Source: JAJZQD01 sp021847735 (GTDB taxonomy: Bacteria > Bacillota > Thermincolia > Thermincolales > UBA2595). Taken from it: 64,000 nt of DNA. The position numbers and the translations under genes were made by a program. The stretch spans positions 1 through 64,000 of the forward strand of contig DAHVYW010000035.1 in NCBI GenBank assembly GCA_027324025.1. Reading direction: 5' to 3'. Below are positions 1 through 8,257 of this stretch, piece by piece (within the stretch, counting starts at the first letter, position 1; every line of letters begins with the position of its first letter). Under the pieces are notes generated by a model. That model had not been told where the DNA came from. It searched no databases and saw only the letters and a list, made by a program, of their open reading frames with translations.

Positions 1-114
1 CAGGTAACGATAGAACTAATCACCCCGATTGCCACCGAAGAAGGCCTCCGCTTTGCTATCCGTGAAGGCGGCCGGACAGTGGGTGCCGGTGTAGTCAGTT
101 CAATAACCAAATAA
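1..114 (+). CDS. tuf: Elongation factor Tu, C-terminal end (partial)
   Basis: The window opens inside a reading frame that ends in REGGRTVGAGVVSSITK, the C-terminal beta-barrel end of EF-Tu. EF-Tu is the GTPase that carries aminoacyl-tRNA to the ribosome. Only 37 residues are present, so nothing can be said about its start or G domain. It lies just upstream of rpsJ, the usual str-to-S10 junction in Firmicutes. Confidence 0.95.
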   Translation, partial: QVTIELITPIATEEGLRFAIREGGRTVGAGVVSSITK

Positions 115-136
115 AGAAGAATTCAGCAATTTAATG

Positions 137-173
137 GGTAAGTACTACTCCTTTTAAAGGAGTAGTACTTACC
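137..173. terminator. Perfect 18-bp inverted repeat after tuf
   Basis: The arm at 137-154 is exactly complementary to the arm at 156-173, with one base at the centre. It lies 23 bases after the tuf stop. A short T run follows only after a gap (182-186), so it is not a textbook intrinsic terminator. It could be a terminator, a processing hairpin or a dimeric protein site. The inverted repeat is certain; its function is not. Confidence 0.55.
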
Positions 174-328
174 ACTCATCTGTTTTTAAGTTAATAAGAA
201 AAAAGAACCCCGAAAAGCATAAAGTGCTGTGTTGGATACATTGCGATGAGGTGAAAGGTTGCTAATCGAGAATTAGGTGTTTTTCACTGAGAATGTCCGT
301 GACAATCGGGCGAAAAGGAGGTACAAAT

Positions 329-637
329 ATGGGTAAGCAAAAAATTAGGATTAGGCTGAAGGCCTATGATCACAAAATTCTTGATCAGTCCGCGGAGAAA
401 ATAGTGGATACCGCAAAAAGAACCGGTGCCGGTGTTGCCGGGCCCGTTCCTCTTCCCACAGAGAAAAGTATTTATACAATCCTGAGGTCTCCACATGTAA
501 ACAAGGATTCCCGGGAACAGTTTGAAATGAGGACACACAAGCGGTTGATTGATATCTTGGAACCTACACCGAAAACGGTGGATGCTCTTATGAGGCTAGA
601 TCTACCGGCCGGTGTTGATATAGAAATTAAGCTGTAA
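329..637 (+). CDS. rpsJ: 30S ribosomal protein S10
   Basis: S10 sits in the head of the 30S subunit and, as NusE, also joins NusB in antitermination. The 102-residue product begins MGKQKIRIRLKAYDH and contains RSPHVNKDSREQFEMR, both family-typical. The ATG follows AAGGAGG (315-321) at good spacing. An in-frame start 36 bases upstream would add a non-homologous leader and was not used. First gene of the S10 cluster. Confidence 0.97.
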   Translation: MGKQKIRIRLKAYDHKILDQSAEKIVDTAKRTGAGVAGPVPLPTEKSIYTILRSPHVNKDSREQFEMRTHKRLIDILEPTPKTVDALMRLDLPAGVDIEIKL

Positions 638-783
638 TAAATTTTATGTGCAATAAAAAGTATGCGAGAAATGCCGAAAGTATACAAAAAAGTATTACGT
701 AAAAGAGTGTTGGATGTCAGGTGTACCTGGGCAAGGCTCAGGACGGTTGACCACTGGACACCGGAAGCTTAGGAGGTGGCGAA

Positions 784-1410
784 ATGAAAAGTATACTCGG
801 AACTAAATTGGGGATGACCCAACTTTATAAAGAAGATGGCAGAATAGTGCCAGTTACTGTTGTGCAGGCAGGACCCTGCTTTGTTGTACAAAAGAAAACC
901 GTTGAGTCTGACGGTTATAACGCTCTACAGGTGGGTTTCAGCGAACGTGCTGAGGCGCGGGCCAATAAACCGACTAAAGGTCACTTTGCCAAATCTAACA
1001 TCAAACCCCAGCGTTATCTGAAGGAATTTACTGTTGATAATGTAGATGAATATCAGGTAGGACAGGAGCTTAAGGCTGATGTTTTTGAACAGGGTGAGGC
1101 TGTAGACGTTATTGGGACCTCCAAAGGTAAAGGTTTTGCAGGCAGTATCAAGAGGCATAACTTCCAGAGAGGCCCGATGGGTCATGGTTCGAAGAGTCAC
1201 CGCCGGGTAGGTAGTGCCGGAGCAAAAGGACCGGCCAGGGTTTTCAAAGGCACCAAACGCCCTGGACGTTTAGGCGGTACAAGAGTAACCGTGCAGAACC
1301 TCGAAATCGTTAAAGTGGATACCGAAAGAAACCTGCTAATCGTAAAAGGTGCTGTACCGGGACCAAAGGGTAGTTTACTTATCGTTAAAAGTAGCGTAAA
1401 AGCAAAATAG
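784..1410 (+). CDS. rplC: 50S ribosomal protein L3
   Basis: L3 is an early 23S rRNA-binding protein whose central loop reaches towards the peptidyl transferase centre. The 208-residue product starts MKSILGTKLGMTQ and has the loop sequence GPMGHGSKSHRRVGS (about residues 128-142). The ATG follows GGAGGTGG. A 146-base spacer separates it from rpsJ, unusually long for this operon, and appears able to fold (718-766). Confidence 0.97.
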   Translation: MKSILGTKLGMTQLYKEDGRIVPVTVVQAGPCFVVQKKTVESDGYNALQVGFSERAEARANKPTKGHFAKSNIKPQRYLKEFTVDNVDEYQVGQELKADVFEQGEAVDVIGTSKGKGFAGSIKRHNFQRGPMGHGSKSHRRVGSAGAKGPARVFKGTKRPGRLGGTRVTVQNLEIVKVDTERNLLIVKGAVPGPKGSLLIVKSSVKAK

Positions 1411-1438
1411 AGGATTAGGCAGGAAAGGAGGATGTTAC

Positions 1439-2062
1439 ATGCCAAAGGTTGCTTTATATAATATTAAGGGTGAACAGGTAGGAGAAATAGACCTTAAAGA
1501 TGAGGTTTTCGGCATTGAAGTGAATGAATCGGTACTTCATGATGCAGTGGTAAACCACCTGGCCAACAGGCGGTTAGGCACCCATTCTGCGAAAACACGC
1601 GGCGAAGTAAGCGGCGGAGGCCGGAAACCATTTAAGCAAAAAGGTACGGGCCGGGCCAGAGCCGGTTCCAGCCGTTCACCGTTATGGAAGAAAGGCGGCG
1701 TGATTTTCCCACCGCAGCCCCGTTCCTACAGTTATACCTTACCTAGAAAAGTGAGAAGGTTAGCTTTGAAATCAGCCCTTTCATCCAAGTTACAGAAAGG
1801 GAACCTCATTGTCGTTGATCAGCTCGCCATGACTGAACCAAAAACCAAAGATTTTGTAGGGGTGCTTGACAACCTCAAAGTAAGCAAAAAGGCCCTTGTT
1901 GTAACTGCTGATGTGGACAATGTCATCGTTAAGTCTGCGCGAAATATACCGGGGGTAACCCCTACCCATGCCTCCAGCCTGAATGTATACGATGTGCTGG
2001 CCCATGAGAAACTTATCATCACCAGGGATGCGGTTAACAAAGTTGAGGAGGTGCTGGCATAA
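1439..2062 (+). CDS. rplD: 50S ribosomal protein L4
   Basis: L4 binds 23S rRNA and lines the polypeptide exit tunnel. The 207-residue protein carries the tunnel-loop signature GGGRKPFKQKGTGRARAG (about residues 58-75) and the C-terminal VYDVLAHEKLIITRDAV. The ATG follows AAAGGAGGATGTTAC. Its stop overlaps the next start by one base (TAATG), consistent with coupling to rplW. Confidence 0.97.
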   Translation: MPKVALYNIKGEQVGEIDLKDEVFGIEVNESVLHDAVVNHLANRRLGTHSAKTRGEVSGGGRKPFKQKGTGRARAGSSRSPLWKKGGVIFPPQPRSYSYTLPRKVRRLALKSALSSKLQKGNLIVVDQLAMTEPKTKDFVGVLDNLKVSKKALVVTADVDNVIVKSARNIPGVTPTHASSLNVYDVLAHEKLIITRDAVNKVEEVLA

Positions 2063-2349
2063 TGCGGAACCCGAGAGATGTCTTGAGAAAACCCATCGTG
2101 TCAGAGCGCAGCATGGGTTTGACCGAGCAAGGCAAATACAGTTTTTATGTCGATCCCAAGGCCAATAAAATTGAAATTAAATATGCGGTGCAGGAACTGT
2201 TTAAGGTGACGGTCACCGATGTTAATACCATGAATGTTAAAGGCAAAGCAAAGCGGATGGGCAAATATGTTGGCCGCAGCGCTAATAGGAAAAAGGCGAT
2301 TGTCACTCTGAAAACCGGTGACAAAATAGAAATTTTTGAAGGAATGTAA
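2062..2349 (+). CDS. rplW: 50S ribosomal protein L23
   Basis: L23 lies at the tunnel exit, where trigger factor and the signal recognition particle dock. The 95-residue product has the family pattern RNPRDVLRKPIVSERS at the N-terminus and KIEIKYAVQELFKVTV in the middle. Its start overlaps the rplD stop; GAGGAGGTGC inside the rplD end acts as ribosome binding site. Confidence 0.97.
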   Translation: MRNPRDVLRKPIVSERSMGLTEQGKYSFYVDPKANKIEIKYAVQELFKVTVTDVNTMNVKGKAKRMGKYVGRSANRKKAIVTLKTGDKIEIFEGM

Positions 2350-2379
2350 TTAAGTTTCATGGTAAAGGAGGGAATTTAA

Positions 2380-3204
2380 GTGCCTGTTAAAAAGTTTAAG
2401 CCAACGTCACCCGGGATAAGGTTTGTGACAGTTTCTGACTTTAAAGAAATTACAACTGATACCCCGGAAAAGTCCCTGATGGAACCTCTTAAGAGAAATG
2501 CCGGGCGAAACAACAAAGGCAGGATTACGGTCAGACACCGTGGTGGCGGTCACAAAAGACAATACAGGATAATAGATTTTAAACGCACCAAAGACGGGAT
2601 TCCGGCAAAGGTTGCCACCATTGAGTATGATCCCAACAGAAGTTCGCGGATTGCCCTGCTTAATTATGCAGATGGTGAGAAGACATATATTATCGCCCCT
2701 GTGGGTTTGAAAGTGGGAGATACCGTAGAATCAGGGCCCAGCGCCGACATTAAACCGGGCAATGCCCTTCCGCTCAAAAACATTCCCGTTGGTAGTGTAA
2801 TCCATAATATTGAATTGAAACCTTTAAAGGGTGCCCAGTTATGCCGTTCGGCCGGTGCTTCGGCCCAGTTGATGGCCAAAGAAGGGGATTACGCCAATAT
2901 TCGGATGCCGTCCGGGGAAGTTCGCCTCGTGCATATCAACTGTAGGGCAACCATCGGCCAGGTGGGTAACCTCGAACATGAAAACATCACCATTGGTAAA
3001 GCGGGCAGAAACCGCTGGTTAGGCAAGCGCCCGACGGTACGTGGTGTTGTTATGAACCCAGTTGACCACCCCCATGGTGGTGGCGAAGGCCGTTCACCTG
3101 TTGGTCGGAACCCTGTGACACCTTGGGGTAAACCGGCTTTGGGAGCTAGGACCCGGAAGAAGAAAACAACAGATAAGATGATTGTGAAGAGACGGACGAA
3201 ATAA
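2380..3204 (+). CDS. rplB: 50S ribosomal protein L2
   Basis: L2 is needed for subunit association and peptidyl transferase activity. The 274-residue protein includes GRNNKGRITVRHRGGGHKR and the C-terminal VMNPVDHPHGGGEGR with the conserved functional His. It starts at GTG (2380), placed after AAAGGAGGGAATTTAA. Full normal length. Confidence 0.98.
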   Translation: MPVKKFKPTSPGIRFVTVSDFKEITTDTPEKSLMEPLKRNAGRNNKGRITVRHRGGGHKRQYRIIDFKRTKDGIPAKVATIEYDPNRSSRIALLNYADGEKTYIIAPVGLKVGDTVESGPSADIKPGNALPLKNIPVGSVIHNIELKPLKGAQLCRSAGASAQLMAKEGDYANIRMPSGEVRLVHINCRATIGQVGNLEHENITIGKAGRNRWLGKRPTVRGVVMNPVDHPHGGGEGRSPVGRNPVTPWGKPALGARTRKKKTTDKMIVKRRTK

Positions 3205-3253
3205 AGTGTTTACCGAAGTGGGATGGAATACCTGGAAAGGAGGCTTTTGAATA

Positions 3254-3538
3254 ATGGCAAGATCTTTAAAGAAAGGCCCTTATATTGAAACTAAGCTCTT
3301 AAAAAAGATTGAGGATATGAATGACAAAAACGAGAAAAGGGTTATCAAGACCTGGTCCAGAAGGTCGACTATCTTCCCGCAGATGATTGGGCATACAATT
3401 GCAGTACATGATGGCCGCAAGCATGTCCCGGTTTATATTACGGAGGACATGGTAGGACATAAACTCGGCGAATTTGCGTCGACAAGATTTTTTAGGGGAC
3501 ATGGATCTCATACTGAGCGGTCCAGTGCCCTTAAGTAA
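3254..3538 (+). CDS. rpsS: 30S ribosomal protein S19
   Basis: S19 is in the 30S head and contacts S13 and the tRNA region. The 94-residue product starts MARSLKKGPYIETKLLKK and has GHKLGEFASTRFFRGH near its end, both diagnostic. GGAAAGGAGG precedes the ATG. It follows rplB, the standard order. Confidence 0.97.
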   Translation: MARSLKKGPYIETKLLKKIEDMNDKNEKRVIKTWSRRSTIFPQMIGHTIAVHDGRKHVPVYITEDMVGHKLGEFASTRFFRGHGSHTERSSALK

Positions 3539-3556
3539 CGAGAGGGGGTTTTTGAA

Positions 3557-4000
3557 TTGTCAGAAGCGCGTGCGGTTGCCAAATACATCCGTATTTCCCC
3601 TCGAAAAGTCAGAGATGTCGTGGATTTGATTAGGGGGAAAAAGGTCGGTGAGGCTTTAGCCATTTTGAAGTTTACACCGAAACGGGCATCGACTGCAGTG
3701 GTAAAGGTTGTCAAATCCGCTGCTGCCAATGCCGAACACAACCTGGAAATGAGTAAGGACGATCTTTTTATAGCAGAAGCGTATGTTGACCAGGGACCCA
3801 CTTTAAAAAGGTTCAGTCCAAGAGCAATGGGCAGAGCCGACCTTATGAAACGCAGAACAAGCCATATCACAGTAGTTGTGCGTGAGAAAGAAGAAGCAGT
3901 AGTAGTTAAGAAAAACAAGGAAAAAGCAGTAGTTAAGAAAAGCCAGGAAGAAGCTGTCACTGAGAAAAAGAAAGTAACTCGCAAGAAAAAGGAGGGATAA
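3557..4000 (+). CDS. rplV: 50S ribosomal protein L22 with long charged tail
   Basis: L22 spans the large subunit and its beta-hairpin narrows the exit tunnel. The core (residues 1-112) is typical, with AKYIRISPRKVRDVVDLIRGK at the start and RADLMKRRTSHITVVV at the end of the hairpin region. It is followed by about 35 residues rich in Lys, Glu and Val with imperfect repeats, ending KKKVTRKKKEG, beyond the usual 110-115-residue length. Start is TTG (3557) after GAGAGGGGG. It ends three bases before rpsC. Confidence 0.95.
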   Translation: MSEARAVAKYIRISPRKVRDVVDLIRGKKVGEALAILKFTPKRASTAVVKVVKSAAANAEHNLEMSKDDLFIAEAYVDQGPTLKRFSPRAMGRADLMKRRTSHITVVVREKEEAVVVKKNKEKAVVKKSQEEAVTEKKKVTRKKKEG

Positions 4001-4003
4001 TGA

Positions 4004-4669
4004 GTGGGTCAAAAAGTACATCCTAAAGGTTTGCGAATAGGAATTATCAGAGATTGGGATGCTAAGTGGTTTGCTGAAAAGGATTTCGCCACTTTACTGA
4101 TTGAAGATATAAAAATCAGGACGTTCATCAAGAAGAAACTATTTGCTGCCGGTATTTCAAGAATTGAGATTGAACGGGCAGCCAACAGGATTAAAATAAC
4201 CATTCATACAGCCAAACCCGGTATTGTTATCGGCCGGGGCGGTGCTGAAGTGGAAGCCCTGCGTAAAGAAGTCGAAAAAAGAACGAGTAAAAACGTCAAC
4301 GTTAACATTATTGAAATTAAAGTGCCGGAACTTGACGCCCAACTAGTGGCCGAAAACGTTGCTGCCCAGTTGGTGAAGAGGGTTTCATTTCGCCGGGCCA
4401 TGAAACAGGCCGTTTCACGTACTATGCGGATGGGTGCCCAGGGAGTTAAGATTACCTGCAGCGGGCGTTTAGCCGGGGCCGAGATGGCTAGAACCGAATG
4501 GTATAACGAGGGTAAAGTGCCTCTTCATACACTGAGAGCAGACATTGACTATGGATTTGCAGAAGCAGATACAACCTACGGGAAGATCGGAGTAAAGGTC
4601 TGGATTTATAAAGGGGAGATTCTTCCGGAGGCAAAGAAAGTAACCGTTGCTCGGGAAGGAGGAGAGTAA
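4004..4669 (+). CDS. rpsC: 30S ribosomal protein S3
   Basis: S3 forms part of the mRNA entry site. The 221-residue product begins MGQKVHPKGLRIGIIRDW. It has a type II KH domain with the motif VIGRGGAEVEALRKEV (about residues 77-92) and the S3 C-terminal domain with GVKITCSGRLAGAEMAR. Start is GTG (4004) after AAGGAGGGATAAT. Tightly spaced with rplV and rplP. Confidence 0.97.
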   Translation: MGQKVHPKGLRIGIIRDWDAKWFAEKDFATLLIEDIKIRTFIKKKLFAAGISRIEIERAANRIKITIHTAKPGIVIGRGGAEVEALRKEVEKRTSKNVNVNIIEIKVPELDAQLVAENVAAQLVKRVSFRRAMKQAVSRTMRMGAQGVKITCSGRLAGAEMARTEWYNEGKVPLHTLRADIDYGFAEADTTYGKIGVKVWIYKGEILPEAKKVTVAREGGE

Positions 4670-4672
4670 TCA

Positions 4673-5104
4673 ATGTTAGTACCGAAAAGAGTCAAACACC
4701 GTAAGCAGCATAGAGGTACTCGGGCCGGAAAATCCAAAGCCAGTGTTATCTCCTTTGGCGAATATGGTTTACAGGCTTTAGAACCGGCATGGGTTACCAA
4801 CAGGCAAATTGAGGCCGCCCGTATTGCCATGACCAGGTTTATGAAACGTGGTGGTAAAGTATGGATAAAGATTTTCCCCGATAAGCCTATTACTGCCAAA
4901 CCGGCAGAGACCCGTATGGGTAGTGGTAAAGGTACACCCGAGTATTGGGTTGCTGTTGTGAAGCCGGGAAGAATAATGTTTGAATTGGCCGGGGTTTCCG
5001 AGGAAATTGCCCGTGAGGCCTTAAGACTTGCTTCCCACAAACTGCCCATCCAAACAAAGTTTGTTAAAAGAGAAGATGTAGGTGGTGAAGCTAATGAAAG
5101 CTAA
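4673..5104 (+). CDS. rplP: 50S ribosomal protein L16
   Basis: L16 helps shape the A site for tRNA. The 143-residue protein starts MLVPKRVKHRKQHRG and holds GEYGLQALEPAWVTNRQIE and GSGKGTPEYWVAVVKPG. GAAGGAGGAGAG lies upstream. The 3' end overlaps the chosen rpmC start by 11 bases. Confidence 0.97.
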   Translation: MLVPKRVKHRKQHRGTRAGKSKASVISFGEYGLQALEPAWVTNRQIEAARIAMTRFMKRGGKVWIKIFPDKPITAKPAETRMGSGKGTPEYWVAVVKPGRIMFELAGVSEEIAREALRLASHKLPIQTKFVKREDVGGEANES

Positions 5105-5297
5105 AGATGTCCATGAATTATCCACTGATGAGCTGACAAGAAAGGCCGGCGACCTTAAGGATGAGCTCTTCAAGCTTCGCTTTCAGTCAGCGACAGGGCA
5201 GCTCGAAAACCCGATGAGGATTAGAGATGTCAAAAAGTCAATTGCCCGAGTGAAAACAGTTTTGAGAGAGAGAGAACTGAAAGCCCAACAGGGATAA
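5094..5297 (+). CDS. rpmC: 50S ribosomal protein L29
   Basis: L29 is a small helical protein at the tunnel exit near L23. With ATG at 5094 the product is 67 residues, MKAKDVHELSTDEL through RVKTVLRERELKAQQG, the normal size. AGGTGG at 5080-5085 is well placed for this ATG. An upstream GTG (5082) is possible but less likely. Overlap with rplP suggests translational coupling. Confidence 0.94.
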   Translation: MKAKDVHELSTDELTRKAGDLKDELFKLRFQSATGQLENPMRIRDVKKSIARVKTVLRERELKAQQG

Positions 5298-5341
5298 GTA
5301 TTATATTAAAGGCCGGATTATGATGGAAGGGGGCTAAAACA

Positions 5342-5605
5342 GTGGAAGAAAGGAATATGCGCAAGATCCAGGTTGGTAAAGTCGTTAGCAGTAAAATGGA
5401 TAAAACCGTTGTTATTGCGACTGAAACCCTGGTGCGGCATCCTTTATACGGTAAAATTGTAAAGAAGACAAAGAAATTTAAAGCCCACGATGAGGAAAAC
5501 ACCTGTCGTGTAGGTGATAAGGTCCGGGTAATGGAAACCAGGCCGCTGAGCAAGGAAAAGCGGTGGCGGGTTGTCGAAATCCTGGAAAGGGAACAGCAGA
5601 TTTAA
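5342..5605 (+). CDS. rpsQ: 30S ribosomal protein S17
   Basis: S17 is an early-assembly OB-fold protein binding 16S rRNA. The product has RKIQVGKVVSSKMDKTVVI and HPLYGKIVKKTKKFKAHDE, then VRVMETRPLSKEKRWRVVE near the end. GTG (5342) follows GGAAGGGGGC and gives 87 residues. An ATG at 5357 would give 82 and cannot be excluded. Confidence 0.95.
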   Translation: MEERNMRKIQVGKVVSSKMDKTVVIATETLVRHPLYGKIVKKTKKFKAHDEENTCRVGDKVRVMETRPLSKEKRWRVVEILEREQQI

Positions 5606-5648
5606 CTACATTGAATAAACCCGAGACAGTTGAAAGGAGGGTTATCGG

Positions 5649-6017
5649 ATGATTCAAGCTGAAACGTTACTTAATGTTGCAGATAATACCGGAGCCAGAA
5701 GACTTCTGTGCATCAGGGTAATGGGTGGTTCGTTCCGTCGCTATGCCCGCGTTGGCGATATAATAATGGCTGCTGTTAAAGAGGCTACACCAGGCGGCGT
5801 GGTAAAGAAAGGCGATGTGGTAAAAGCGGTTATCGTAAGAACTGCCAAGGAAATAAAGAGGTCTGACGGCTCATATATAAAGTTTGATGAAAATGCCGCT
5901 GTTGTTATTAACGATCAGAAAAACCCAAGGGGAACCCGGATTTTTGGCCCGGTGGCCAGGGAACTGCGGGATAAGGACTTTATGAAAATAGTCTCTTTGG
6001 CCCCTGAAGTTTTGTAA
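5649..6017 (+). CDS. rplN: 50S ribosomal protein L14
   Basis: L14 is at the subunit interface. The 122-residue product starts MIQAETLLNVADNTGARR and has GDIIMAAVKEATPGGVVKKG and GTRIFGPVARELRD, all near-invariant in the family. The ATG follows GAAAGGAGGG. It is the standard length. Confidence 0.98.
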   Translation: MIQAETLLNVADNTGARRLLCIRVMGGSFRRYARVGDIIMAAVKEATPGGVVKKGDVVKAVIVRTAKEIKRSDGSYIKFDENAAVVINDQKNPRGTRIFGPVARELRDKDFMKIVSLAPEVL

Positions 6018-6062
6018 TTAGCAGACCTCAACAATGCTGTATAAGTTAGGAGGTGGACTACG

Positions 6063-6416
6063 TTGGCAAATGCTAAGGCTAAGATAAATGCTGATGCTAA
6101 AGTACATGTTAAAAAAGGGGACACCGTTATGGTGATAACCGGAAAAAGTGCCGGCAAGAAGGGTAAAGTATTGGAAGTACAGCCCAAGAAAGAACGGTTA
6201 GTGGTTGAAGGAGTCAATGTGGTTAAAAGGCACTCGCGGCCAACCCAGAAAATGCCTCAGGGAGGTATTGTGGAAAAAGAGGCTCCAATCGCCAGTTCAA
6301 ATGTTATGGTCTTTTGTTCAAAGTGCAATAGTCCGAGACGAATTAACAAAGAAACACTATCCAACGGTAAAAAAATCAGGGTTTGTAATAAGTGCGGAGA
6401 AGCCTTTGACAAGTAA
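6063..6416 (+). CDS. rplX: 50S ribosomal protein L24 with C-terminal Cys4 ribbon
   Basis: L24 starts 50S assembly and has a KOW fold: KKGDTVMVITGKSAGKKGKV (about residues 19-38). The C-terminal part has two CxxC pairs, CSKC and CNKC, a likely zinc ribbon that is present in many but not all bacterial L24 proteins. Start is TTG (6063) after TTAGGAGGTGG. 117 residues. Confidence 0.96.
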   Translation: MANAKAKINADAKVHVKKGDTVMVITGKSAGKKGKVLEVQPKKERLVVEGVNVVKRHSRPTQKMPQGGIVEKEAPIASSNVMVFCSKCNSPRRINKETLSNGKKIRVCNKCGEAFDK

Positions 6417-6436
6417 AAGCAGAAAGGAGGTTAATC

Positions 6437-6976
6437 ATGGCACGTCTGAAAGACAGGTACGTGAATGAGGTTGTAGGCAAGCTGAAAGAGAAATTCAGCT
6501 ATAAAAATATTATGCAAGTACCTAAACTGGAGAAAGTTGTTCTCAATATGGGTCTTGGTGAAGCTATCCAAAATGCCAAAGCCATTGATGCTGCAGTAGG
6601 TGATATGTCCATTATCACAGGGCAAAGGCCGGTGGTAACCAGGGCCAAAAACTCAATTGCCGGTTTTAAGCTGCGGGCAGGGATGCCTATAGGATGTAAA
6701 GTTACTCTTAGAGGCGACCGGATGTACGAGTTCACAGACAGATTGTTCAATATAGCCCTGCCGAGGGTCCGGGACTTCCGCGGTGTTTCCGGGAAATCCT
6801 TTGATGGCCGGGGGAACTATACATTGGGCATCAAGGAACAATTAATGTTTCCGGAAATCGAATATGACAAGATTGACAAGGTCCGCGGCATGGATATAGT
6901 ATTTGTAACTAGCGCGAAGTCCGATGAGGAAGCTAAGGAGCTGCTTGCTCAGTTAGGGATGCCATTTAAAGATTAG
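6437..6976 (+). CDS. rplE: 50S ribosomal protein L5
   Basis: L5 binds 5S rRNA and contacts the P-site tRNA. The 179-residue product shows VPKLEKVVLNMGLGEAIQN, TGQRPVVTRAKNSIAGFKLR and the C-terminal GMDIVFVTSAKSDEEAKELL. GAAAGGAGGTTAATC precedes the ATG. Normal length and position. Confidence 0.98.
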   Translation: MARLKDRYVNEVVGKLKEKFSYKNIMQVPKLEKVVLNMGLGEAIQNAKAIDAAVGDMSIITGQRPVVTRAKNSIAGFKLRAGMPIGCKVTLRGDRMYEFTDRLFNIALPRVRDFRGVSGKSFDGRGNYTLGIKEQLMFPEIEYDKIDKVRGMDIVFVTSAKSDEEAKELLAQLGMPFKD

Positions 6977-7004
6977 GCCGAAAAACCAGTAAGGGGGGAT
7001 TTTA

Positions 7005-7190
7005 GTGGCAAAAAAATCGATGATGGAAAAAATGGACCGTCAGCCTAAGTTCTCAGTGCGCGGCTACAAAAGATGTAAACTTTGTGGTAGACCCCACGCT
7101 TATATGAGGAAATTTGGTATGTGCCGTATCTGTTTCCGTGAACGCGCATACAGAGGAGAAATACCAGGAGTTAAAAAGGCTAGCTGGTAA
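7005..7190 (+). CDS. rpsN: 30S ribosomal protein S14, zinc-binding type Z
   Basis: S14 is in the 30S head. This is the short 61-residue zinc form, with CKLCGRPH and CRICFRE supplying four Cys ligands. The longer zinc-free form lacks them. Start is GTG (7005) after AAGGGGGG. It lies between rplE and rpsH as usual. Confidence 0.97.
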   Translation: MAKKSMMEKMDRQPKFSVRGYKRCKLCGRPHAYMRKFGMCRICFRERAYRGEIPGVKKASW

Positions 7191-7211
7191 CACAGAAAGG
7201 GGGATTTTGAT

Positions 7212-7610
7212 ATGGTGATGACAGATCCCGTTGCGGATCTCCTGACAAGGGTCCGGAATGCGAACATGGTAAACCATGAAAAAGTGGAAGTACCGGCATC
7301 AAGAGTAAAAAAAGCAATTGCTGATATATTTAAAGCCGAAGGTTATATCAAGGACTGCGAAATTATTGATGACGGTAAGCAAGGGATAATTAGAATGTAC
7401 CTGAAATATGGTTCCAACAAAGAAAAAGTAATTACCGGGTTAAAGAGAATCAGCAAGCCCGGATTGCGCGTATATGCCAAAAAAGAAGAGGTTCCCCGCG
7501 TCCTTGGCGGGTTGGGCACTGCTCTGATCTCCACCTCAAAAGGAATCATGACAGATAAAGACGCCCGTAAGCAAGGGCTTGGCGGAGAGGTAATCTGTTA
7601 CATCTGGTAA
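7212..7610 (+). CDS. rpsH: 30S ribosomal protein S8
   Basis: S8 binds the central domain of 16S rRNA. The 132-residue protein starts with TDPVADLLTRVRNAN (preceded by MVM) and ends with STSKGIMTDKDARKQG and GGEVICYIW, typical of S8. AAGGGGGATTTTGAT precedes ATG 7212; a second ATG two codons later is possible. Confidence 0.97.
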   Translation: MVMTDPVADLLTRVRNANMVNHEKVEVPASRVKKAIADIFKAEGYIKDCEIIDDGKQGIIRMYLKYGSNKEKVITGLKRISKPGLRVYAKKEEVPRVLGGLGTALISTSKGIMTDKDARKQGLGGEVICYIW

Positions 7611-7669
7611 GTCCGGAGACTTTGTTGTAAAGGAAATATTCTCTAACGCTGCATATAGGAGGTGTAATC

Positions 7670-8215
7670 ATGTCCAGGATAGGAAGACAGCCTATTACTA
7701 TCCCCCAAGGGGTTGAGATAAAGATTGTAGGCAACCTTGTAACAGTTGAGGGACCAAACGGTAAACTCAGCAGGGACCTTCACCAAGATATGATCATTGA
7801 AATGGAAGATAACCAGATCATCGTAAAAAGGCCTAGCGAAGAGAAGTTCCACAAATCTTTGCACGGGTTAACCAGGACACTGGTCAATAATATGGTCGAA
7901 GGTGTTACCAAGGGCTTTCAGAAGACCTTGGATCTGGTCGGTGTTGGTTACCGGGCCCAGAAACAGGGGAACAAGTTAGTGCTTTCCGTTGGTTATTCCC
8001 ACCCCGTGGAGATTGAACCTAAGCCGGGTATTGAGGTTGACGTTCCGGTACCCACAAAAATTATTATAAAAGGGGCCGACAAGGAAGCTGTTGGCGCTTT
8101 AGCAGCTAACATCAGAAAGGTTAGGGAACCCGAACCATATAAGGGCAAGGGAATTAAGTATGAGAACGAACGTATCCGCCGCAAGGTTGGTAAGGCCGGT
8201 GGCAAAAAGAAATAA
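7670..8215 (+). CDS. rplF: 50S ribosomal protein L6
   Basis: L6 sits near the sarcin-ricin loop and has two similar domains. The 181-residue product begins MSRIGRQPITIPQGVEIK and carries GVGYRAQKQGNKLVLSVGYSH and the C-terminal PEPYKGKGIKYENERIRRK signature. AGGAGGTGTAATC precedes the ATG. Confidence 0.98.
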   Translation: MSRIGRQPITIPQGVEIKIVGNLVTVEGPNGKLSRDLHQDMIIEMEDNQIIVKRPSEEKFHKSLHGLTRTLVNNMVEGVTKGFQKTLDLVGVGYRAQKQGNKLVLSVGYSHPVEIEPKPGIEVDVPVPTKIIIKGADKEAVGALAANIRKVREPEPYKGKGIKYENERIRRKVGKAGGKKK

Positions 8216-8257
8216 TTGTGTTTAATAAAGCTTGTTAGCGGAAAGGAGTGACCCCCT

